Positions 1 to 4,779 of a stretch of 5,456 nt of DNA are shown here, one piece after another. The notes beneath the pieces are model-generated. The model made no database searches and was not told where the DNA came from. It saw nothing but the letters and a program-made list of their open reading frames with translations. A program made the position numbers and the translations under genes. This stretch comes from Nitriliruptoraceae bacterium (lineage in GTDB: Bacteria; Actinomycetota; Nitriliruptoria; Nitriliruptorales; Nitriliruptoraceae), in the NCBI GenBank assembly GCA_007121975.1, contig SKJO01000127.1, forward strand, positions 1-5,456, written 5' to 3'. Position 1 is the stretch's first letter; the number at the start of each line of letters is the position of its first letter.

Positions 1-513
1 CCACCACCAGATCAGCGCCGCGCCCAGGTGCAGCACATCCACCCCGAACGAGCCCAGCTGCGTGGTCTTCAGCGTGTCGATCGTGACGGGCAGGTGCGTG
101 CTGAACAGCACGGCGTTGAAGATCAGCAGGGCGATCGGCCAGTAGGTCAGCGTCGCGACCACCCGCTGGCGGCGCGTGCCCTCCGGCAGCCACCGCTCCA
201 CCAGCCACGTCGGCAGGCCGGACAACAGCAACGGCGCGCCGATGAAGGTGTAGACGACGTAGCGGGCGATGCCCACGGTGGCGAGGTAGCCGACCCCGAG
301 CTGCCCGATCGGCCACTCGGACACGATGACCAGCGCCAGCACCCCGAGCACCCAGCGGCGGAACCGGCGCGGCTCGAGCGGTCGGCCCGCCCTCCGGTGG
401 GTCCACACGTAGCCGCCGATCAGCGTCCCGGCGACGACCCAGACCCCCACGAACGGGGTGTACCGCCAGGTCCACACCTGGCCGGTCCCGGAGCACCACC
501 AGGCGACGTTCAC
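1..513 (-). CDS. ctaG: caa3-type CtaG-like cytochrome c oxidase assembly membrane protein, 3' end outside window
   Basis: This is an integral membrane protein of the caa3_CtaG family, whose members help assemble cytochrome c oxidase, probably at its copper centres. The 171 visible residues give about five hydrophobic segments (roughly 20-37, 53-68, 72-100, 119-138 and 156-171). Family-like motifs are WPIG (67-70), GAPLLLSGLP (92-101), the phrase around WPIALLIFNAVLF (125-137) ending in THLP (139-142), and a final run LIWWW (167-171). The reading frame is still open at the left edge, so the C-terminus is missing. The GTG at 513-511 is the first possible start in this frame after the SCO gene, and the N-terminal WWCS (5-8) resembles relatives as I recall them; the ribosome site is weak (CAGGG about 9 bases upstream). 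It follows the SCO gene by 40 bases and is probably in the same operon. Oddly, the HMxxH-type histidines I expect near residues 81-85 read G81 and Y85; only H140 is clear. Confidence 0.85.
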   Translation of the reverse strand, partial: MNVAWWCSGTGQVWTWRYTPFVGVWVVAGTLIGGYVWTHRRAGRPLEPRRFRRWVLGVLALVIVSEWPIGQLGVGYLATVGIARYVVYTFIGAPLLLSGLPTWLVERWLPEGTRRQRVVATLTYWPIALLIFNAVLFSTHLPVTIDTLKTTQLGSFGVDVLHLGAALIWWW

Positions 514-553
514 GGTCGGACCCTGTGGACCGCACGACGCGGCGACGCCACCA

Positions 554-1204
554 TCACCAGGACTCCACGATCCGGGGCAGGTCCACCACCCAGTCCGCGC
601 GCCGGGCCCCGAAGGGCCAGACCCGCTGCGCCTGCCCGTCCGAGTCGAACCCGATGACCTGAGCGGGGTGGCCGATCAGGTTGCCCTCCCCCCGGGGGTC
701 GGGACCCTCGACGATCGGTCCCGGCAGGTCGAGGGCGGCCAAGGCCTCCTCGACCGTCGCGATATCCGCGTGCAGCCCGGTGATGCGCGGGTTGAAGTTG
801 GCGAGGTAGTCGTCGATGCGCGCCGGCGTGTCGCGCTCCGGATCGACGGACACGAAGACGACGTCGATGTCGTCGAACGTGACGTTCACCTGCCGCATCG
901 CGGAGCTGATCGCGGCGAGGTGGATCGGGCAGATGTCCGGACACGACGTGTAGCCGAAGAACAGCAGCGTCGGGTCGCCGAGGAAGTCCTCACCGAGGGC
1001 GACGGGTTCGTTCGCGGTGTCCAGCAGCGTCACGTCCGGCAGTGACCGGTCGAGTTCGATGGGGACGCCGCGCCAGCCGTCCGGTTGGGCGGACAGTCCG
1101 GTCGCCTGCAGGGCCGTCGAGGTGGTGGGGCTGCAGGCGGCCACGACCATCGCGAGCGCAGCGAGCAGCAGCGTGGTGCGTACGGGCACGGCAGCACGGG
1201 TCAT
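554..1204 (-). CDS. sco1: SCO1/SenC family copper chaperone lipoprotein
   Basis: SCO proteins bind one copper in a thioredoxin fold on the outer face of the membrane, and metallate or reduce the CuA site of cytochrome c oxidase subunit II. The 216 residues show a short lipoprotein signal (hydrophobic 11-23, lipobox VAAC with the lipidated cysteine at C24), a strand leading into FFGYTSCPDICP (82-93) with metal-binding C88 and C92, the SVDPERDTP segment (119-127), and the third ligand H179 in GHP, 87 residues after C92. This spacing and length are normal for the family, so the protein looks functional. The ATG overlaps the TGA of the upstream PCuAC gene as ATGA. A GAGG lies 10 bases before it (1218-1215), so translation is probably coupled. 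The ctaG-like gene follows 40 bases downstream. A thiol-peroxidase-like role is conceivable for SCO folds, but the neighbours favour oxidase assembly. Confidence 0.97.
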   Translation of the reverse strand: MTRAAVPVRTTLLLAALAMVVAACSPTTSTALQATGLSAQPDGWRGVPIELDRSLPDVTLLDTANEPVALGEDFLGDPTLLFFGYTSCPDICPIHLAAISSAMRQVNVTFDDIDVVFVSVDPERDTPARIDDYLANFNPRITGLHADIATVEEALAALDLPGPIVEGPDPRGEGNLIGHPAQVIGFDSDGQAQRVWPFGARRADWVVDLPRIVESW

Positions 1205-1671
1205 CCGGGGGGATCCTCGTCGAACGCGTCGTCCGCCAGGTCGAGCAGGGGCACCACCTCGACCGGCACCGTGATGGGTTCGGAGCGGTCGAAGGTCAGC
1301 GTGAGCTCGAAGGTACCGCCCTCGACGACGGTGTCGTCCGGGACCACCAGCATCAGGTGGAGACCACCGGGCCGGAACCGCACCTCCTCACCCGCCGGCA
1401 GCTCCACGCGCTCGAGTTCGGCCATGGTGGCGCGGCCGTCGTCGATCTCGGTGAGGTGGATCTCGACCCCCAGGGCCGCAGGCGTCTCGGCGCCGACCAA
1501 CTCGTCGGGGCCGTCCCCGTCGTTCGCGAGCGTGAGCACGACCTGGGAGCTGCCGGAGACGGGCGTCGCCGCGCGGACGTCGTTGACGACCCGCAGGTCC
1601 GGATCCCCCGACGGCCCGCAGGCGGCGACGGCCGCGACCAGGGCGGCGAGCAGCAGGGCACGCGAGCGCAC
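1201..1671 (-). CDS. PCuAC-type copper chaperone lipoprotein
   Basis: PCuAC proteins (also called DUF461) hold Cu(I) outside the cytoplasmic membrane and supply it to the CuA centre, with or through SCO. From the GTG at 1671 the product has 156 residues: basic start, hydrophobic 6-17, lipobox VAAC with C18 lipidated, then a cupredoxin-like beta domain. The copper signature H-x10-M-x21-H-x-M is matched exactly by H72, M83, H105 and M107, with LPAGEEVRF (91-99) and PGGLHLMLV (101-109) between and around them. The tail is acidic (DLADDAFDEDPPG). The GTG is chosen because GAGGG lies 5 bases upstream and puts the signal peptide at the N-terminus; the longer frame from 1749 would add 26 uncharacteristic residues in front. 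The stop overlaps the SCO start by four bases. A 13-bp-arm inverted repeat lies 31 bases upstream of the start. No TANNNT -10 motif appears in the 114-base gap, hinting at read-through from the transporter gene or an unusual promoter. Confidence 0.94.
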   Translation of the reverse strand: MRSRALLLAALVAAVAACGPSGDPDLRVVNDVRAATPVSGSSQVVLTLANDGDGPDELVGAETPAALGVEIHLTEIDDGRATMAELERVELPAGEEVRFRPGGLHLMLVVPDDTVVEGGTFELTLTFDRSEPITVPVEVVPLLDLADDAFDEDPPG

Positions 1672-1676
1672 AGGGT

Positions 1677-1681
1677 CCCTC
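1677..1681 (-). promoter_or_regulatory. Ribosome binding site that fixes the PCuAC start
   Basis: GAGGG on the minus strand sits 5 bases before the GTG at 1671-1669. It supports the shorter, signal-peptide-first start over the upstream GTG at 1749. Confidence 0.6.
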
Positions 1682-1701
1682 GAGGGTGTGGGTCGGTCGG
1701 G

Positions 1702-1760
1702 GCGCGGGGAACCGTCGCCATCCGAGGTGGTCGCCGCACAGGGTGCCACGGTTCCCGCGC
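1702..1760 (-). repeat. Inverted repeat with 13-bp paired arms and a nested hairpin, upstream of the PCuAC gene
   Basis: Arm 1702-1715 pairs with arm 1748-1760: nine perfect base pairs (1707-1715 with 1748-1756), one bulged G at 1706, then four more pairs (GCGC with GCGC). The 32-base interior holds a smaller perfect hairpin, GCAC-AGG-GTGC, at 1736-1746, right beside the inner end of one arm. The element ends 31 bases before the PCuAC GTG. It has no T-run on either side, so it is not a textbook terminator. It could be a structured mRNA leader, a processing or stability element, or a pair of inverted protein-binding half-sites. The base pairing is directly visible; any role is inference. Confidence 0.6.
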
Positions 1761-1762
1761 GT

Positions 1763-1784
1763 CACGGCACGCACCCGCCGTGCG
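1763..1784 (-). terminator. Weak GC-rich hairpin just after the transporter stop codon
   Basis: CACGGC (1763-1768) pairs with GCCGTG (1777-1782) across an 8-base loop. An alternative 5-bp stem CGCAC/GTGCG (1770-1774 with 1780-1784) overlaps it. It begins within a few bases of the transporter TAA at 1788-1786. There is no T-tract, so termination would be partial or Rho-assisted at best. Confidence 0.25.
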
Positions 1785-1785
1785 G

Positions 1786-3360
1786 TTACAGGCTGGCGAG
1801 CAGCTGGGCGCAGATGATCTTGGTGATGAACGTCGGGGGGAACAGCAGCGCGTAGGCGAGGTTGACACGATCGTCGCCGTCGGTGCGTTCGATCGCGAAG
1901 GCCAGGATCGCCGGCTGGTTCTGGGCGCCCGCGATCGTGCCGGCGAGTCGCGCGGCTCCGAGCTCGAGCGACCGAGCCACGACGATGAGCGCACCCGCTG
2001 CGAGCGTGGTCAGCGCCGCGCCGACCCCGAGCAGCACGAGTCCGTCGAAGGACCCCAGGGCGGTCACCAGCTCCGGCCCGGCACCCAACCCGATCGTCGC
2101 CAGGAACAGCAGCACCCCGAACTGTCGCAGCGCCTGGTTGGTCGCGTACGGCAGCTGCCACGACACCGGGCCGGTGTGGCCGACCCGTCCGAGCACGAGG
2201 CCCACCAGCAGTGGCGCGGCGGCCGTGCCCAGCTGCAGCGAGGTACCGGGCAACGGGATCGGGATCAGACCGAGCGCCAGACCGCCGAGCAGCCCGAGGG
2301 AGAACCCGATGGGGTCGGCGACCACGACCGCCCGTTCCGAGTCACCCAGCTCGCGCACCACCTCGGGGAGCCGTTCGCGCGGTGCCACCACGCGGATGCG
2401 GTCGCCGAGCTCGACGATCAGGTCCGGCGCGGCTACGAGGTCCACGTCGCCACGACGGACGAACCCAGCCACCGCGTCGAAGCGACCGAGGTCGAGGTCG
2501 GCGATCCGTTCACCGGCGTAGCGCGGGTTGGAGAGCACCACCCGCTGGAAGTCGACCTGGTGCCGGTCCAGCGGCAGGTCCTGGTCCGCAGCGCGACCGA
2601 GCTCTGCCGTCACCGCCTCGACGGTCGCGCGCGGCCCGATGACCGTCACGACGTCACCCGGCGCGAGCACCAGGTCGTCGTCTGGTGTGCGTTCCCGGTC
2701 GCCGCGCCGCACCCGGGAGAACACCACCGACTCGCCGTCGAAGGTGGTGAGCTCGCCCAGGGGCGGCAGGTCGTCGCGGGTCACCTCGACGTTGCCGTAG
2801 GTCGCCGGCTGCGGCGCCTCCCGGTCCTCCTGCGTCGGGCGACGGGCGGCCCAGCGCGTACCCACCACGATCGCCGCGATCATGCCAAGGACACCGAAGG
2901 GGTAGGCCAGCGAGTAGCCGACCACCGGCTGGTTGGTCCCGGTCACCTCGACCGCCGCCGCCAGGCCGGGGGTGTTGGTCACCGCTCCGGCGTAGACCCC
3001 GGCGACGTCGGCGGATGCCAGTCCGAGCAACCGGCCCAGCAGCGCGGCGACGACCGCGACACCGACGAACACCCCGACCGCCACCAGCATGATGCGGGCG
3101 TTGCGCCGCAGGCCCGAGAAGAAGGAGGGCCCGCCCGCGAGCCCGACCGTGTACGCGAACAGGGCCAGCCCCAGCGTCCCGACGATGGGGGGAACGACCC
3201 CTGCGAGCTGCGGGATCGCCGCGGACAGCGCGAGGCCGGCGAACAAGGCGCCGGCCGGGCCCGCGGCGACCCCGCCGAGCCGGACAGCACCGAGCAGCGT
3301 GCCGGCCGCCAGCACGGCGAACAGCACGACCACGGGGTTGTCCACCAGCAGGCGGACCAT
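1786..3360 (-). CDS. AspT/YidE/YbjL-family membrane transporter with two central TrkA-C (RCK) domains
   Basis: This belongs to the aspartate:alanine exchanger family (TC 2.A.81), membrane antiporters or putative transporters with duplicated membrane halves around a cytoplasmic regulatory core. The 524 residues (family about 530-560) run: hydrophobic half 5-170; two TrkA-C-like domains at about 186-256 and 268-338, each with a pattern like LAPGDVVTVIG (232-242) or VELGDRIRVVA (316-326); hydrophobic half about 350-524. The duplication is visible in LFAYTVGLAGGPSFFSGL (67-84) against LFLATIGLGAGPELVTAL (418-435), and AGAVTNTPGLAAA (124-136) against AGAQNQPAILAFA (477-489). ATG at 3360-3358 is preferred because GAGG lies 9 bases upstream; the ATG at 3369 directly abuts it. 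Substrate is unknown: only some family members exchange aspartate and alanine, and TrkA-C domains often bind nucleotides or ions. It faces a divergent gene across 106 bases and lies 114 bases upstream of copper-chaperone genes, a partnership I cannot explain from family knowledge. Confidence 0.93.
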   Translation of the reverse strand: MVRLLVDNPVVVLFAVLAAGTLLGAVRLGGVAAGPAGALFAGLALSAAIPQLAGVVPPIVGTLGLALFAYTVGLAGGPSFFSGLRRNARIMLVAVGVFVGVAVVAALLGRLLGLASADVAGVYAGAVTNTPGLAAAVEVTGTNQPVVGYSLAYPFGVLGMIAAIVVGTRWAARRPTQEDREAPQPATYGNVEVTRDDLPPLGELTTFDGESVVFSRVRRGDRERTPDDDLVLAPGDVVTVIGPRATVEAVTAELGRAADQDLPLDRHQVDFQRVVLSNPRYAGERIADLDLGRFDAVAGFVRRGDVDLVAAPDLIVELGDRIRVVAPRERLPEVVRELGDSERAVVVADPIGFSLGLLGGLALGLIPIPLPGTSLQLGTAAAPLLVGLVLGRVGHTGPVSWQLPYATNQALRQFGVLLFLATIGLGAGPELVTALGSFDGLVLLGVGAALTTLAAGALIVVARSLELGAARLAGTIAGAQNQPAILAFAIERTDGDDRVNLAYALLFPPTFITKIICAQLLASL

Positions 3361-3466
3361 CGGCACCATCCTCGCCGTCGCTTCGGACCGTCGTGTCGGG
3401 CTGACGGCTGCGCGCAGGCTAGGTCGTAGGCTGCCCCGACCGGTCGCGCGCGGTGAGGAGGCGCCG
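3361..3466. promoter_or_regulatory. Divergent promoter region between the transporter and the 92-residue membrane protein
   Basis: The two genes diverge from this 106-base gap, so it should hold promoters for both. TANNNT-type -10 candidates are TAGGCT at 3427-3432 (plus strand) and TAGCCT at 3421-3416 (minus strand). No convincing TTGACA-like -35 sits at 16-18 bases from either; CTGACG at 3401-3406 is 20 bases from the plus-strand -10. The two -10 candidates are only five bases apart, so polymerases might exclude each other. The gap itself is certain; the exact promoter boxes are weak guesses. Confidence 0.35.
3455..3461 (+). promoter_or_regulatory. Strong ribosome binding site for the 92-residue membrane protein
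   Basis: GAGGAGG lies 5 bases before the GTG at 3467. It picks this start out of a frame that stays open much further upstream, antisense to the transporter gene. Confidence 0.7.
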
Positions 3467-3745
3467 GTGGAGACCACGTGGATCGTGCTCGGGGCGGCGC
3501 TGCTGGTGCTCGGTGCCGTGGGCGCGACCGTGTCCCAGCGTGGCCTCGAGGACCGCGGTCGGGCGAGCCTTGCCCCGCTGAGTCTCGTGCCCTTCGGGAT
3601 CCTCATGGGCGCTGGCGCGGCCATGATCCGTGGCTGGGACCTGTGGACGGCGATCCTGGTGGGCGCGATCGTCGTGCCGCTCGTGGGTGTCATCGGCCGG
3701 CTGTGGGAGGTCCGTCGTCACCGGCGTCGGTCCCGGGGCGAGTGA
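3467..3745 (+). CDS. Small membrane protein of unknown function, 92 residues
   Basis: I do not recognise a family. From the GTG at 3467 the protein has a hydrophobic helix at about 5-21, a polar linker with charged residues (SQRGLEDRGRA, 23-33), a second hydrophobic stretch at about 36-53, a short loop with RGWDLW (55-60), a third hydrophobic stretch at about 61-79, and a very basic tail (RRHRRRSRG, 83-91). The basic tail suggests that the C-terminus is cytoplasmic. Support for a real gene comes from the strong GAGGAGG site 5 bases upstream, the clean membrane-protein layout and a position free of overlap with other genes. The frame continues upstream only as antisense of the transporter gene. 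It is followed within 13 bases by a perfect hairpin, so it may be a single-gene transcript rather than part of the ABC operon. It resembles generic small two- or three-helix actinobacterial membrane proteins. Confidence 0.75.
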   Translation: METTWIVLGAALLVLGAVGATVSQRGLEDRGRASLAPLSLVPFGILMGAGAAMIRGWDLWTAILVGAIVVPLVGVIGRLWEVRRHRRRSRGE

Positions 3746-3757
3746 GCACACCGAGGT

Positions 3758-3781
3758 GTCCTCCTCCCTACGGAGGAGGAC
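3758..3781 (+). terminator. Perfect 10-bp hairpin with 4-base loop, probable terminator of the 92-residue protein gene
   Basis: GTCCTCCTCC (3758-3767) is the exact reverse complement of GGAGGAGGAC (3772-3781), with loop CTAC. It starts 13 bases after the TGA at 3743-3745, where a terminator would be expected. No T-run follows (GAAGGGTCC), so it is not a classical intrinsic terminator; U-less hairpins are proposed to act in high-GC actinobacteria. Its right arm is a strong Shine-Dalgarno-like sequence locked into the stem. Confidence 0.55.
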
Positions 3782-3799
3782 GAAGGGTCCGCGAGGAGG

Positions 3800-3828
3800 G
3801 TGGCGCCGCTCGCGCTGCTGCGTAGGGT
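3800..3828 (+). promoter_or_regulatory. Possible promoter of the ABC exporter operon
   Basis: TAGGGT at 3823-3828 fits TANNNT. GTGGCG at 3800-3805 matches three of six bases of TTGACA with a 17-base spacer. Transcription would start near 3835, giving a leader of about 40 bases. The placement after the hairpin and before the ATPase gene is sensible, but the boxes are weak. Confidence 0.3.
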
Positions 3829-3835
3829 CGAGTGT

Positions 3836-3859
3836 CGCCCCCTCTCGGGGGGTGGGGCG
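3836..3859 (+). repeat. GC-rich inverted repeat in the leader of the ABC operon
   Basis: CGCCCC (3836-3841) pairs exactly with GGGGCG (3854-3859). An alternative inner stem is CCCCC (3838-3842) with GGGGG (3848-3852) around TCTCG. It lies just before the GGAGG ribosome site at 3866-3870, so it could be an mRNA fold or an operator. Long G and C runs make some pairing expected by chance in this genome. Confidence 0.35.
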
Positions 3860-3876
3860 AACCCTGGAGGTCCACC

Positions 3877-4779
3877 ATGTCCACCGCCGCCGTCGAGGTG
3901 CGCGGCCTCACCAAGCGCTTCGGCACACAGACCGCGGTCGATGACGTCAGCTTCGATGTCCCTGCCGGCCGCATCGTCGGGTTCCTCGGCCCCAACGGGG
4001 CGGGGAAGTCCACGACCCTGCGGACCATCATCGGCTTGAACGCCGCGACGGCGGGCACGGCGCTGATCCACGGACAGCCCTTCGCGGAGTTGGCACGGCC
4101 GGCCCAGACCGTCGGGTCGGTCGTGGACGGGGTCGGGTTCCACCCGGGCCGACGGGCCATCGACGAGCTCCAGATCGCGGCCGCGGCTGCAGGCATCCCC
4201 GAGGACCGCTGCCGCGAGATGCTGGGCGTCGTCGGTCTCGCCGAGGCGGAACGCAAGCGGGTGGGACGTTTCAGCCTGGGGATGAAGCAGCGGCTCGGGC
4301 TGGCAGTCGCGATGCTCGGTGACCCGCGGGTGCTGCTGCTCGATGAGCCGGCCAACGGGCTGGACCCGGAGGGTATCCAGTGGGTCCGCGCGTTCCTGCG
4401 CTACCTCGCCGACGACGGGCGCGCGATCCTGGTCTCCTCGCACCTCCTCGGTGAGGTGGCACGGTTGGTCGACGACGTCCTGGTGATCCGCCAGGGTCGG
4501 ATCGTCGCCTCCGGCACCGTGGCCGAGCTGACCGCCGCTGCGGGTGGCGCGGCGGTCCGCGTGGCCAGCGTGGACGACACGGCGCTCACCGCCGCACTCG
4601 AGCAGGGCGGCGCCACCGTGACCCCGGTCGACGGGGCCCTGCAGGTCCAGGGGATGGACCCCGGCCAGGTCGGGGCCGCGGCACTGTCCGCAGGTGTCGC
4701 CCTCACCGAGCTGCGCACGCTCGATCCGGAACTGGAGGACATCTTCCTCGACCTGACCGCGGGAGGTGAGATCGCATGA
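3877..4779 (+). CDS. ABC transporter ATP-binding protein (exporter type)
   Basis: This cytoplasmic ATPase drives a two-gene ABC exporter with the permease downstream. The 300 residues contain a nucleotide-binding domain at about 5-215: Walker A GPNGAGKST (38-46), signature FSLGMKQR (132-139), Walker B LLLDEP (153-158), D-loop GLDP (161-164) and the H-loop histidine H189 in SSH. A C-terminal extension (about 216-300), common in the bacitracin/daunorubicin-type subgroup, ends with ELEDIFLDLT (285-294). The segment after Walker A reads VDGVGFHPGRRA (83-94); the usual Q-loop glutamine is absent, which I believe is typical of actinobacterial members carrying the FHPGR motif. The ATG at 3877 is chosen because GGAGG lies 6 bases upstream and the domain begins directly after it; the in-frame start at 3832 would add 15 atypical residues. 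The stop overlaps the permease start by four bases. The substrate is unknown: drug, peptide or lipid export are all possible. Confidence 0.97.
   Translation: MSTAAVEVRGLTKRFGTQTAVDDVSFDVPAGRIVGFLGPNGAGKSTTLRTIIGLNAATAGTALIHGQPFAELARPAQTVGSVVDGVGFHPGRRAIDELQIAAAAAGIPEDRCREMLGVVGLAEAERKRVGRFSLGMKQRLGLAVAMLGDPRVLLLDEPANGLDPEGIQWVRAFLRYLADDGRAILVSSHLLGEVARLVDDVLVIRQGRIVASGTVAELTAAAGGAAVRVASVDDTALTAALEQGGATVTPVDGALQVQGMDPGQVGAAALSAGVALTELRTLDPELEDIFLDLTAGGEIA
4762..4770 (+). promoter_or_regulatory. Near-ideal ribosome binding site for the permease
   Basis: GGAGGTGAG, close to a full anti-16S match, lies inside the end of the ATPase gene, 5 bases before the ATG at 4776. The permease can therefore be initiated efficiently as well as by coupling across the ATGA overlap. 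Confidence 0.7.

Noticed and set aside
28..657. Plus-strand open frame of 209 codons over the left edge
   Set aside because: It is low-complexity, rich in R, P, G and Q, and antisense to the CtaG-like and SCO genes, whose translations are convincing.
1672..1749. Longer PCuAC start at 1749
   Set aside because: It would bury the lipoprotein signal 26 residues inside the protein and run through the inverted repeat. The GTG at 1671 has GAGGG at good spacing.
1042..3429. Very long plus-strand open frame of 795 codons
   Set aside because: It lies antisense to the PCuAC and transporter genes. Its product is rich in R, G, Q, H and D with no domain or membrane pattern, as expected from the mirror of GC-biased codons. 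The minus-strand products carry clear family motifs.
3089..3466. Upstream extension of the 92-residue membrane protein
   Set aside because: This part of the frame is antisense to the transporter gene and has no ribosome site at its start. GAGGAGG marks the GTG at 3467.
3361..3693. N-terminal extension of the transporter to the start at 3693
   Set aside because: The added 111 residues are serine-, proline- and arginine-rich, cross the divergent intergenic gap and overlap the 92-residue gene. The ATG at 3360 has a ribosome site and begins directly at the first membrane helix.
3836..3859. Firm call of a copper-sensor (CsoR) operator
   Set aside because: Only the C-run/G-run symmetry fits. The flanks do not match the consensus I know, and no regulator gene is in view, so it is kept only as a low-interest finding.
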